From: JAGVPT01 sp035500675 | GTDB taxonomy: Bacteria; Bacteroidota; Ignavibacteria; UBA10030; UBA8401 | Length of the DNA: 64,000 bases | Assembly: GCA_035500675.1 (NCBI GenBank) | Contig: DATJXA010000032.1 | Span: 1 to 64,000, forward strand | Reading direction: 5' to 3' | Shown: positions 18,601-26,218 of the stretch, in pieces | Numbering within the stretch: position 1 is the stretch's first letter | Layout: each line of letters starts with the position of its first letter | Notes under the pieces: model-generated | Databases searched by the model: none | Told to the model about the DNA's origin: nothing | The model's input: only the letters and a program-made list of their open reading frames with translations | Program-made: the position numbers and the translations under genes

Positions 18601-19041
18601 CTCGAGCGGATCAATCCTTCTCTCGGAAGCAACGACCGTCAAAATTGGAGCACTTCGATCGCCTCACAGGGCGGGACTCCGGGGGAACAAAATAGCATTT
18701 ACACGAACGTTATTCCTTCGACAGCACAGCTTCGTCTGTCTCCGAACCCTTTTTCCCCGGACGGTGACGGCGTTGAGGATTTTCTTTCTGTCGCGTATGC
18801 CCTTCCCATGACAGTATCGATGATCCGCGTTCGATGCTTCGACGTCCAGGGACGGCTGGTAAGAACGCTTGCCAACAATGAACCCGCCGCCGCAACGGGA
18901 ACTATTCTCTGGGACGGACTGGACGATGCTCAGCGGCGCGTGAGAATCGGGATGTATATTATTCTTTTCGAGGCGCTCGATCAGAACGGAGGCGTTCTGA
19001 GAACGATGAAAGATGTTGCCGTCGTCGCACGGAAATTATAA
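15682..19041 (+). CDS. Secreted multi-module lamin-tail-domain (LTD) surface protein
   Basis: About 1119 residues from the ATG at 15682 (CAGGGGGGCC just upstream, followed by signal peptide MIRKALYSAVLFSLLFPLSL); an upstream in-frame ATG at 15631 lacks a ribosome site. After an N-terminal jelly-roll-like domain come three repeats of a CARDB-like beta domain plus a lamin-tail domain. The LTDs start at SVLINEIMFAP, SMIINEIMYAP and SVIINEIMYDP, about 265-270 residues apart. The C-terminus (LSPNPFSPDGDGVEDFLSV onward) is a FlgD-like/gliding-associated Ig fold typical of type IX secretion cargo in this lineage. Likely exported to the cell surface; binding function unknown. It starts 72 bp after the receiver protein gene. 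Confidence 0.85.
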   Translation: MIRKALYSAVLFSLLFPLSLRSQNMSFPYVEQFDTVSAPGLPTGWISTTNKSASGDFVISSSTPYSSPNDVVTTDAKVAQSLLSPQIDFTRMIVGSLEYRERRTSSHNSGLIVEAVLDNDTSSAIVLGDTLKNPGSTSYVLRSFTLPQSLNGRPNVRFRWRVVGNGTGSTGTLRIDDVEITVQKQRDLAITALQLQPATVRSGQTVTVFVGVSNRALGGTFSFSVQLFDDKDVDLPGASAKKVDELDIVRIFAAAESTTFTLNYPNVAPGSHRLIVQLNFAGDEDTTNNTAAKTILVGYSPRSVLINEIMFAPTAGPEWVEYINNSSDSIPLAQWKMGDNSGTRATLTSQSIQIPPKQFFIVAKDTSIFSAFPSIICPVVAASFPALNNDGDAVVVEDPAGFTIDSVAYSSAWGGTGGRSLERIDTADASNSPSNWGSSRSTYGATPGRINSLTKKEYDVSVSGISLSNPQLDIGQAFQVTATIKNVGREPLSAISAQFFLDENNDSIPQSDELVGQNTINQLMPADSQAVLQTLKLTSQGKHRIIAVAGVERDDDSSNNSVAISFETGIASHSMIINEIMYAPPGNMPEWIELYNADTIAVDLAGWKVSDSNIKSRASVTGRQTKVGPGSYCVVSSDSTLGNFYSVTVPLLVSSFPALNNSTADAVVLYDDRGLTIDSVWYKPSWGGSNGRSLERVDYLASSVDSSNWRNSPPTPGAENSVAKKNFDLEVASFDGVLNQHGLYLSATVHNAGRKPATAFRVQFFLDRNRDHTGSPEELLYSVDEPMLASGDSLTVEYEWRSEVEGAIPFVCVVDFPEDERPSNNIKNGLFSNSFMPQSVIINEIMYDPLPGRSEFVELFNRSGDTLDLQGWKMMDTPTSSGNRTVTRIADTSFLLRPGEFLVIGADSTLLIQFPNLSSLPDGKVIIAGSDLSLNNSGDDIILVDLTGTKIDSVRYSPSWHNPGLHISTSGKSLERINPSLGSNDRQNWSTSIASQGGTPGEQNSIYTNVIPSTAQLRLSPNPFSPDGDGVEDFLSVAYALPMTVSMIRVRCFDVQGRLVRTLANNEPAAATGTILWDGLDDAQRRVRIGMYIILFEALDQNGGVLRTMKDVAVVARKL

Positions 19042-19088
19042 ACACGTCCGGTTCAATATATGATAGTGGGTCACTTTGACGATTGACC

Positions 19089-19174
19089 AGAAACCTTCCG
19101 AAGGCTTTTTGATCGAACCGTGAAGGAACTTTAGCATTCACTCATTATAATTAGAAAACCTTCGGAAGGTTTCT
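19089..19174. repeat. Dispersed inverted-repeat element, copy 1 (MITE/REP-like)
   Basis: 86-bp element with about 20-bp terminal inverted repeats: left arm AGAAACCTTCCGAAGGCTTT, right arm reading the same (AGAAACCTTCCGAAGGTTTT) on the opposite strand. Each arm is itself nearly palindromic. The interior shares AGCATTC-TCATT with the second copy at 23548-23631. It contains no coding sequence. The gap 19042-19385 is otherwise the two hairpins at 19231-19285 and the glnD promoter. Confidence 0.85.
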
Positions 19175-19230
19175 GAATGTCTCCATTTGGTAGTGACGCA
19201 TTTTGATCTTCTTAGCCCATTCCATGCTGG

Positions 19231-19285
19231 ATGCCCGCCAGAAACATGCGGGCATGACGCAAATTCGGGACCGTCATTCCCGAAT
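19231..19285. repeat. Two adjacent small hairpins (REP-like)
   Basis: Hairpin A: ATGCCCGC (19231-19238), 9-nt loop, GCGGGCAT (19248-19255). Hairpin B: ATTCGGGA (19263-19270), 7-nt loop, TCCCGAAT (19278-19285). Both stems are perfect 8-bp. The flanking wording (GCTGGATGCCCGC...GCGGGCATGACG, GTCATTCCCGAATG) resembles dispersed palindromes I recall from many environmental genomes. No T-run follows, so they are not obvious terminators. Confidence 0.6.
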
Positions 19286-19324
19286 GATTCTATCGGAAAT
19301 CCAAAATGCGTCACGATCCTTCAT

Positions 19325-19353
19325 TTGTATATCGTACTCCCCTTTTTTATATT
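19325..19353 (+). promoter_or_regulatory. Putative promoter for glnD
   Basis: TTGTAT (19325-19330), 17-bp spacer, TATATT (19348-19353). The predicted transcription start is about 25 bp before the GTG start at 19386. Confidence 0.55.
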
Positions 19354-19385
19354 AGTGCATTGTCAACTCTCTTTGTTCATCCCCA

Positions 19386-22031
19386 GTGACCATCAAAGAA
19401 CGATTCACTTCTGGCTCAGCGGAAATATTTCAACTCCACCGCAACGGAGCGGACGGCTTCACGGTAGCGTCTCGCCTCACCTCGCTTGTCGATACAACGC
19501 TTGCCGATCTGTGGAACGTAAACCCGATGCATGACAATTTCGCCGTCGTTGCCCTCGGCGGCTACGGCCGCTGCGAGCTGTGCCCGCACTCGGACTTCGA
19601 CCTCATGGTTCTCGCCGAGAACGAAAAGGCAAAGAACGCCGGTTCGGCGACGATCCAGGAATTTTTGAGGTCGCTATGGGACGCCGGTTTCAACGTAGGC
19701 CATAGCGTGCGGACGATCCAGGACTGCGTCAATTTATACGAAACCGACGTCGATTCCTGGGCGTCGATCCTCGAGAGCCGGTTCGTCTCCGGAAGCCGGC
19801 AGGTGCTGCGTGTGTACGCCGATGCAGTCTTCAAACAGATCCAAAAAAAATTCGACCTCGTGTTCGTGAAAGCGATCATGGTCGGGATGGACGAGAGGCA
19901 TGAGAAGTACGGCAACTCGGTGAAGCTGCTCGAACCGAACGTGAAGAACAGCGCCGGCGGCCTGCGCGATCTTCATAATCTCCTGTGGGTATACCGTTCG
20001 ACCGACACCGACTATTTTTCTGACTCGCCGTTCCTCAGTGGCGAATCCTCGTGTAAATTGATGCTCGACACTTTCTACAGGAAGAACGTCATCTCAAAAG
20101 AAGAACGGGATGCGGTCACCAGCGCCCTTAATTTCCTCCTTCGGACGCGGCACGAGACCCACTACCTTGCGAAAACAATACACGATTCTCTCGATTTTTC
20201 CATCCAGCGGGAAATCGCCACGGGGCTTGGTTATGGAGAGGATAAAGAGCTCCAGTACGTCGAGAAATTCATGCGCGAGTATTTTCTCCATGCGAGAAGC
20301 ATTTTTCGGTTGAACCAGCGCCTCATCAATCATTTCAGAAAGAGCGTCGAGCCATCCTCCTGGAGAAAACCGAAGGAGCAGATCCTTGATACGCATTTTA
20401 TCGCGCGGGGTGACGAACTGCTGCAACGGAACACCGCTGTGGAGATCTCAACTCCCGCAGAAATTTTGAAAGCGTTCTACTGGTGCGGAAAACTTTCCTT
20501 TAACCTCGGCCACTCCCTCCAGGGGAAGCTCGCCTCTCTGGGAAGCTCTCCGCACATTTTCAACGAACAGACCATCACATCCGAAGAAGCGGCGAACGTC
20601 TTTCTCGACATTTTGCGCCTGCCATCGAACGTCGCATCCACGTTGACGATGATGAATGATTTCGACGTGCTCGGAAAATATATTCCGGAATGGGGCGAGC
20701 TCGTCGCGTTCGTTCAGCACAGCATCTATCATTATTATACCGCGGATGCGCACACGCTCATCGCGCTCGAGCATGCGGAGCGGTTGTCGGAAGGCAAGGG
20801 AATTCTTTCGCGCGTGTACCGCGGCCTCGAAAAAAAGGAAATTCTCTACCTTGCTCTCCTTCTCCACGATATCGAAAAACCAAACGGAATTCAGGAGCAC
20901 GAGATTCGCGGCGTCGATACTGCCCGGCGCGTGCTCGAACGGATCCATTACCGCGACGAATTCGGCGACGTCGCGTTCCTTATCCGCAACCATCTCATGA
21001 TGGAGCAAATCGCGTTTCGGCGCAACATCAGCGACCCCAAAACCATCGCCGAGTTCGCCGAAATGTTCCAGCGCCCCGAACAGCTCGACCTCTTGTTCCT
21101 CGTGACGTACTGCGACCTCTCCGCTGTGAACAAAAACGTCTGGACAAGCTGGAAGGAAATGCTGCTCCAGGAATTGTATGTCCGCACCAGACGCATCCTC
21201 GAACGGAAGCTGCCGTTCAAAGAAGCGGTCTCGTTCCAGCGTGAACAGTATCAGGAGGCGGCGCGTGCGCTCGTCCAATCGATGTCCGAACACATACCCC
21301 GCGAAGAGGTCGAGCACCATATTTCTTCGATCCACAACGAGGCGTACATCCAGATCTTCACCGAGAACGAGATCGCCGAACATCTCGCACACATCCGCAA
21401 GCTCGACACGCTCTCGTCGATCGTGAGCCATGAGGACTCGCACAGCGCGGTCACGGTCATCACGCAGGATGCCCCTTTCCTGCTTTCCAACTTATGCGGC
21501 GTGCTCTCGGCGAACGACGCGAATATTTTCGACGCACAGATCTTTACACGCGACGACGGCATCGTCATCGACCGGTTCCGCGTCGTCAACGTGTCGACGA
21601 AAGCGGGGCTCCAGGACGAACAGGTCGAGAAGATCAAGCAGGACTTTGACGACGTCATGCGCGGAAACGTCACGCTTGAGCATCTTTTCGAAAAGCACCA
21701 TCGCAGGTGGAAGCGCCGCGTGCAGCCGCTGTTCCATCCCAACATCCGCATCGACGTCGTCTTCGAGGACGCTCAGGATTTCACCATCGCCGACGTCTAT
21801 GCGCCGGACGCGGTCGGATTTCTCTATAAGGTCACCCGCACGTTCTCGCAGCTCGGGCTCAATATCCATTTTGCAAAAATTGCCACGCGCGTCGACGGCA
21901 TCGTCGATTCGTTCTACATTCTCGACGCAGACGGGAAACCCATCCGCAGCAAAGAACGGAAGGAACAAATCAAAGAAAGAGTGCTTCACAGGGTGTATCA
22001 ACTCATCAACATTCAGCTCTCGACGCAATAA
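19386..22031 (+). CDS. glnD: [Protein-PII] uridylyltransferase / uridylyl-removing enzyme
   Basis: Bifunctional nitrogen sensor that uridylylates and deuridylylates PII in response to glutamine. 881 residues, full length. A nucleotidyltransferase domain carries ALGGYGRCELCPHSDFDLMV (GG and DxD, about 56-75). The GlnD helical linker follows, with an HD phosphohydrolase domain (LLLHDIEKPNG near 495) for UMP removal. Two C-terminal ACT domains follow (VTVITQDAPFLLSNLCGVLS; IADVYAPDAVGFLYKVTRTF) for glutamine sensing. The start is GTG with no clear Shine-Dalgarno. Followed by murI after one base. PII and glutamine synthetase genes are not in the window. Confidence 0.93.
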   Translation: MTIKERFTSGSAEIFQLHRNGADGFTVASRLTSLVDTTLADLWNVNPMHDNFAVVALGGYGRCELCPHSDFDLMVLAENEKAKNAGSATIQEFLRSLWDAGFNVGHSVRTIQDCVNLYETDVDSWASILESRFVSGSRQVLRVYADAVFKQIQKKFDLVFVKAIMVGMDERHEKYGNSVKLLEPNVKNSAGGLRDLHNLLWVYRSTDTDYFSDSPFLSGESSCKLMLDTFYRKNVISKEERDAVTSALNFLLRTRHETHYLAKTIHDSLDFSIQREIATGLGYGEDKELQYVEKFMREYFLHARSIFRLNQRLINHFRKSVEPSSWRKPKEQILDTHFIARGDELLQRNTAVEISTPAEILKAFYWCGKLSFNLGHSLQGKLASLGSSPHIFNEQTITSEEAANVFLDILRLPSNVASTLTMMNDFDVLGKYIPEWGELVAFVQHSIYHYYTADAHTLIALEHAERLSEGKGILSRVYRGLEKKEILYLALLLHDIEKPNGIQEHEIRGVDTARRVLERIHYRDEFGDVAFLIRNHLMMEQIAFRRNISDPKTIAEFAEMFQRPEQLDLLFLVTYCDLSAVNKNVWTSWKEMLLQELYVRTRRILERKLPFKEAVSFQREQYQEAARALVQSMSEHIPREEVEHHISSIHNEAYIQIFTENEIAEHLAHIRKLDTLSSIVSHEDSHSAVTVITQDAPFLLSNLCGVLSANDANIFDAQIFTRDDGIVIDRFRVVNVSTKAGLQDEQVEKIKQDFDDVMRGNVTLEHLFEKHHRRWKRRVQPLFHPNIRIDVVFEDAQDFTIADVYAPDAVGFLYKVTRTFSQLGLNIHFAKIATRVDGIVDSFYILDADGKPIRSKERKEQIKERVLHRVYQLINIQLSTQ

Positions 22032-22032
22032 C

Positions 22033-22842
22033 ATGACGACCGAAAAGCCCATCGGCGTCTTCGATTCGGGGATCGGAGGACTCACCGTCGTGCGCGCTCT
22101 TTTACAGCGCCTGCCGCACGAGAATATCGTGTACTTCGGCGACACGGCACGCGTGCCCTACGGTCCCAAATCGCCTCAGGTCGTCCGCGAGTATGCAAAG
22201 GACGACGCGGAGTTCCTTCTTTCGAAAAACGTGAAGATGATCGTCGTCGCCTGCAACACCGTGTCGGCGGTCGCTCTCGACGTCGTGCAGAAGCAGGCGG
22301 ACATTCCCGTCGTCGGCGTCATCGTGCCGGGGGCGAAAGCCGCGATGGCTGCGTCGAAGAAAAAGCGGATCGGCGTCGTCGGTACCGTCGGCACAATTTC
22401 AAGCAGCGCGTATGCCAACGCGCTGAGGCAGATCGACGACGAGGCAACCGTGTTTAGCCGGCCCTGCCCTCTTTTTGTTCCTCTTGTGGAGGAGGGCTGG
22501 ATCGATCACAAAGCGACAGAGATGATCGCCAAAGAATATCTCTTTCCGTTCATCGGCGAAAAGATCGACACGCTTGTTCTCGGCTGCACGCATTATCCCC
22601 TCCTTAAGAACGTCATTTCGCGCGCATTAAAAGGCGGAGTGACGCTCATCGATTCCGGCGAAGCGACGGCGATAGAGGTGCAGAATGTCCTTGAGGAACG
22701 CTGCCTTAAAAATCCGAGCAGGGAAAAGCCGAACTTACAATTTTTCGTCAGCGATATTCCGTCGAAGTTTTCGGAGATCGGCGAGCGATTCCTGGGGTCG
22801 AAAATGGGGGTAGTCAAAAAGGTCGGCGTGGGGAGGTCGTAA
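22033..22842 (+). CDS. murI: Glutamate racemase
   Basis: Converts L-glutamate to D-glutamate for peptidoglycan synthesis, cytoplasmic. 269 residues. The ATG at 22033 follows the glnD stop by one base, so the two are likely co-translated. Motifs: IGVFDSGIGGLTVVRALLQ, YFGDTARVPYG, VVACNTVSA with the first catalytic Cys, and LGCTHYPLL with the second. The same frame is open upstream into glnD, but only the part from this ATG is MurI. Confidence 0.95.
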   Translation: MTTEKPIGVFDSGIGGLTVVRALLQRLPHENIVYFGDTARVPYGPKSPQVVREYAKDDAEFLLSKNVKMIVVACNTVSAVALDVVQKQADIPVVGVIVPGAKAAMAASKKKRIGVVGTVGTISSSAYANALRQIDDEATVFSRPCPLFVPLVEEGWIDHKATEMIAKEYLFPFIGEKIDTLVLGCTHYPLLKNVISRALKGGVTLIDSGEATAIEVQNVLEERCLKNPSREKPNLQFFVSDIPSKFSEIGERFLGSKMGVVKKVGVGRS

Positions 22843-22853
22843 CAACATCCGCA

Positions 22854-23444
22854 TCAAGCATTTCTGTCCATCTTTTTTTGCAGTTCCCTTCGTACAGTAT
22901 CCCACTCCGAATCGATAATGCTGAAGTACACGGAATGACGAATGCGTCCGTCGGGCACGATCATGTGGTTGCGGAAGGTCCCTTCTTCTTTCGCGCCGAT
23001 GCGAAGCAGAGCGTTGCGCGACCGCGTATTTGTCGAGTCGGTCTTGAACTCAACCCTGATGCACCCAAGCGTGTCAAACGCATGAGAGAGCAGGAGATAT
23101 TTTGCTTCCGTGTTGACGGCGCTGCGCTGCCATCGGCGCGCGATCCACGTCCAGCCGATCTCGACGCGGCGATGCGTGAGATCAATATTTCCAAACCGGG
23201 TGCTGCCGACGACGGTCTCACTCCCTCGCTCGACGACGACAAACGGCAGCGCTTTCCCTTGTGCAAAATCGTTTAATGCCGTATCGATGTATCGCTTCAT
23301 GTCCTGCGCCGTCCGAATATTCACCGTCGTAAGTTTCCACAGATCCTCATCCAACCCGACCTCGCACAGCCGATCAAGATGCGCGTGCGTCATAGGTTCG
23401 AGCCGCACGACTTTTCCTTCGAGGGTGACAGGATGAATGTTCAT
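22854..23444 (-). CDS. GNAT-family N-acetyltransferase (RimJ/RimL-like)
   Basis: 196-residue acyl-CoA-dependent acetyltransferase of the RimJ/L branch: LEGKVVRLEPMTHAHLDRLC at the N-terminus, the central VGSTRFGNIDLTHRRVEIGW strand, and the late CIRVEFKTDSTNTRSRNAL segment typical of this branch. Substrate not predictable; ribosomal protein, antibiotic or amino-acid acetylation are all possible. It converges with murI (11-bp gap). The region upstream (23445-23711) contains the second dispersed inverted-repeat element and the promoter of the next operon. Confidence 0.85.
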   Translation of the reverse strand: MNIHPVTLEGKVVRLEPMTHAHLDRLCEVGLDEDLWKLTTVNIRTAQDMKRYIDTALNDFAQGKALPFVVVERGSETVVGSTRFGNIDLTHRRVEIGWTWIARRWQRSAVNTEAKYLLLSHAFDTLGCIRVEFKTDSTNTRSRNALLRIGAKEEGTFRNHMIVPDGRIRHSVYFSIIDSEWDTVRRELQKKMDRNA

Positions 23445-23547
23445 TGCGAATGATTTCCCGCTTTTTAATGTTTACAGGAATAAACGGCGACCGATTCTTT
23501 TACGGATAAAATATACGCAAGCCGGCAGCGAACTTCCATCAACAGTT

Positions 23548-23631
23548 AGAAACCTTCCGAAGGTTTTTTGAAAGGGCTTTGAAAAAGCATAAGCATTCGT
23601 TCATTGCGAATAGAGAACCTTCGGAAGGTTC
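23548..23631. repeat. Dispersed inverted-repeat element, copy 2 (MITE/REP-like)
   Basis: 84-bp relative of 19089-19174. Left arm AGAAACCTTCCGAAGGTTTT, right arm its inverse (GAACCTTCGGAAGGTTC), with interior AGCATTCGTTCATT matching copy 1 AGCATTCACTCATT. Both copies lie in intergenic DNA in the same orientation, 4.4 kb apart, bracketing glnD-murI-GNAT. Confidence 0.85.
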
Positions 23632-23655
23632 AGCACTATCGTCTTTTTACGCTGC

Positions 23656-23684
23656 TTGTAACTCAACGTTGAAAGTGATATATT
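23656..23684 (+). promoter_or_regulatory. Putative promoter of the TPR/DUF4292/EnvC operon
   Basis: TTGTAA (23656-23661), 17-bp spacer, TATATT (23679-23684). AAGGAAGA precedes the ATG at 23712. Confidence 0.6.
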
Positions 23685-23711
23685 TTTTACAATGATGAAG
23701 GAAGAACTTGT

Positions 23712-25433
23712 ATGAGAATGACGTATGGCATTGCTGTTTGCGGAATTTCGCTGGCGTTAAGTATTGCAGGATGTTCTGCCGCGAAAGAAGCGCAAGCTCA
23801 GAAACCGACCGTTCAAAAGGAAGACCGCGGACGGAGCGATCAAAAATCGGTCGCGTTGCAGCGTTTTATCGACGGATCGCTCTTTGAGAGTAAGAATCAA
23901 TATGCAGAGGCGGTGATCGAATATCTCGACGCGCTGCGGTACGACCATGACCCCGCGATCTACTATGCCTTGGCAAAGGACTATTCCGCTCTTAACAAGC
24001 AGGGGTTGGCCATCGACGCCGGAAAGGAAGCGGTCAGGCTCGATTCCGCCAATGTGACGTACCGCGAGACGCTCGCGGATATTTACGTCAAAGCTTATCA
24101 GATCGACGATGCGATCGCGGAATACAGCGCCGTGCTCAAGATCGACTCGACCCATGTGCAGAGCATGTTCAACATCGCACAGTTGCTCTCGCAGAAACAC
24201 CCTCTTCAGGCGCTCGACATGTACGATAAAATTCTACAGCGGAACGGACCTAATTGGGAAGTGCTCTTTAAGGTTGCGGAACTGAATTCTAGTCTCCGGC
24301 ACTATGACAAGGCGGCGGCGGCCTTTGAGCAAATGGTGAAGATCGACCCCAGCAATGTATCGTTGAAGCAAAACCTCGGAGAGATGTATGTCCGGTCCGA
24401 GCAATACGACAAGGCTCTCGCGCTGTTCAACGGCCTCCTTGAAGCGGATTCCAACAGCGTTGAGATCCGCGGCGCGTTGGCGGAGCTGTATCTGCAGCAG
24501 AATAAATGGGACGACGCACGCGCGCAATTTGAGAACATTCTGAAGACCGATTCGCTTTCCGCCGACGTTCGCTTCCGGATCGCCATGGCGTATCTCGCAC
24601 AAAGCGAAAAAGATTCAACGCTCCTCTTGAACGTCAAGGATCAATTCCAGGAATTTCTTAAAGATTATCCGGACGATTGGAGGCCGATGTTTTACCTTGG
24701 CCGGCTCGCTATCGTCGACAAAAACGATTCCCTCGCTTTTCAATATTTCGACAAGGTGACAAAAGTTGCAGGGTGGAACGCGGAAGCATGGTGGTACCTC
24801 GGGTCGATCCTTTTCGATAAAAAAGATTACGACCAGGCGATCGCGGTCCTTGAAAAGGCCCACCAGATGGTACCGAACGACGGGGGAATTAATTTCCTTC
24901 TCGGATACGGCTACACCCGCGTCGACCGCAACGTCGACGCCATCGTCCCTCTTGAACGCGCTATTGAAATCAACCCGAAGGACATCAACGCCCTCTCGAC
25001 GCTCGCCTCGACCTACGACGCGCTGAAACGTTACAAAGAGTCCGATAAAACGTTTGAGGCTGCCCTGGGAGTAGATTCTGTTAATGCGATGGTGCTCAAT
25101 AACTATGCGTACAGCCTCGCGGAACGGGGAGTGCAGCTCGACCGCGCTCTTGCCATGTCGAAACAATCCCTCCAAGGGGATTCATCAAACGCCGCGTACC
25201 TCGACACCTTCGGATGGATCTACTACAAACTCGGGAACTTCACCGAAGCCGAGCGCTATGTCAAGAAGGCGATCGATGCAGGAGAAGCAAGCGCCGTTGT
25301 CTATGAACACCTGGGCGACATTTATTCCCGACTCAGCCAAGACGAGAAAGCGAAAGAATATTGGACCAAAGCGCTCGAGCGAGATTCAAAGAACACGCTT
25401 CTCAAAGAAAAATTGGCGCGCGGCTCGCTATGA
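23712..25433 (+). CDS. Tetratricopeptide-repeat lipoprotein
   Basis: 573 residues. A lipoprotein signal (ALSIAGC, Cys near residue 21) predicts membrane anchoring in the periplasm. From about residue 50 to the end the protein is a run of TPR units (recurring A-Y-K-x-A-x-x-L-P-like helices such as YDKAAAAFEQMVKIDPSNVS, YDQAIAVLEKAHQMVPNDGG, YKESDKTFEAALGVDSVNAM). TPRs mediate protein contacts; it may scaffold an envelope complex. The last codon overlaps the ATG of the DUF4292 gene, so the two are translationally coupled. Specific partner unknown. Confidence 0.88.
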   Translation: MRMTYGIAVCGISLALSIAGCSAAKEAQAQKPTVQKEDRGRSDQKSVALQRFIDGSLFESKNQYAEAVIEYLDALRYDHDPAIYYALAKDYSALNKQGLAIDAGKEAVRLDSANVTYRETLADIYVKAYQIDDAIAEYSAVLKIDSTHVQSMFNIAQLLSQKHPLQALDMYDKILQRNGPNWEVLFKVAELNSSLRHYDKAAAAFEQMVKIDPSNVSLKQNLGEMYVRSEQYDKALALFNGLLEADSNSVEIRGALAELYLQQNKWDDARAQFENILKTDSLSADVRFRIAMAYLAQSEKDSTLLLNVKDQFQEFLKDYPDDWRPMFYLGRLAIVDKNDSLAFQYFDKVTKVAGWNAEAWWYLGSILFDKKDYDQAIAVLEKAHQMVPNDGGINFLLGYGYTRVDRNVDAIVPLERAIEINPKDINALSTLASTYDALKRYKESDKTFEAALGVDSVNAMVLNNYAYSLAERGVQLDRALAMSKQSLQGDSSNAAYLDTFGWIYYKLGNFTEAERYVKKAIDAGEASAVVYEHLGDIYSRLSQDEKAKEYWTKALERDSKNTLLKEKLARGSL

Positions 25434-26194
25434 AGGGAGTCCTTATTCTCTCCCTCGTATTGCTTTCAAGCTGTGCTCCTACCAAAGAACTCCGTAAACC
25501 CGCCATCAGCAGATCGGCGCGGGAAGTTATCGACGCCGTCAACAACAACCGCTACGCGGTCTCAACGTTCGACGCAAAAGGCTCGATCTCCGTCGAAACG
25601 CCTTCCTTTATGAATTCCGGTTCGTTCGAGCTGTGGCTGAAAAGGCCCGATTCCGTCCGCGTAGACGTTGAAGGTCCCTTCGGAATCCATGTGGCCTCCG
25701 CGCTGTTTGCACATGACCGGTATGTATTCTATAATAGCTTTAAGAATGAGGTGATGGAAGGGAAGTTCGACGTCCGGAATATGCCTGACTTTATGAACAT
25801 CCGCCTCGATCCCTCAGACATCGTGGATACCTTCTGCGGCACGAGGCGTTTTTTGCCCGACGAATCGCTGCCCGATAGCTTTTCCATCGACCGCGATTCA
25901 TACATGCTTCTCTTCCGGCACGACAACGGCACAACGCGGTACCGCGTCGACGGCGAAAATTTACGCATTACGAGCGTCGAGCATATCGACTTCACCGGCA
26001 ATGTGTGGAGCGAAGAACATTTCGAGTTTGAGAAGGATGGCAACGGCGCCGTCGTCCCGGAATCGATCGAACTCAATGAGGTGTCCGCCCAATCGTCCGT
26101 TTCGCTCTTTTACGACAAGGTCCACATCAACAAGCCCGTCAGCGCCATGGTGCTCGACGTGCCTGCGGACGCTCAACGCATCACCAGAAAATAA
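25430..26194 (+). CDS. DUF4292 lipoprotein, LolA/LolB-like
   Basis: 254 residues from the ATG at 25430, which overlaps the previous stop in ATGA. Signal peptide with lipobox (MKGVLILSLVLLSSCAPTKE). The body is a beta-rich single domain typical of DUF4292, the LolB-like family of Bacteroidota thought to take part in lipoprotein handling at the outer membrane: FDAKGSISVETPSFMNSG, SFELWLKRPDSVRVDVEGPF, then alternating strands. The longer open frame upstream is only read-through of the preceding gene. Followed after 24 bp by the EnvC-like gene, a common neighbourhood in this phylum. The LolB-like role is inferred from the family. Confidence 0.82.
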   Translation: MKGVLILSLVLLSSCAPTKELRKPAISRSAREVIDAVNNNRYAVSTFDAKGSISVETPSFMNSGSFELWLKRPDSVRVDVEGPFGIHVASALFAHDRYVFYNSFKNEVMEGKFDVRNMPDFMNIRLDPSDIVDTFCGTRRFLPDESLPDSFSIDRDSYMLLFRHDNGTTRYRVDGENLRITSVEHIDFTGNVWSEEHFEFEKDGNGAVVPESIELNEVSAQSSVSLFYDKVHINKPVSAMVLDVPADAQRITRK

Positions 26195-26218
26195 ACCCGT
26201 TTCGTTCCGACGAGATCA

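Noticed and set aside
19089..19174. The inverted-repeat element as a simple transcription terminator of the LTD gene
   Set aside because: The same arms and interior recur at 23548-23631 after a gene on the other strand, and no T-run follows the right arm, so a dispersed repeat fits better.
20448..21443. 331-codon minus-strand open frame within glnD
   Set aside because: Lies fully opposite the GlnD HD and linker region, with composition typical of a complement frame.
21430..22032. Upstream extension of the murI frame into glnD
   Set aside because: Low-complexity Arg/Ser-rich read-through of glnD; MurI starts naturally at the ATG at 22033.
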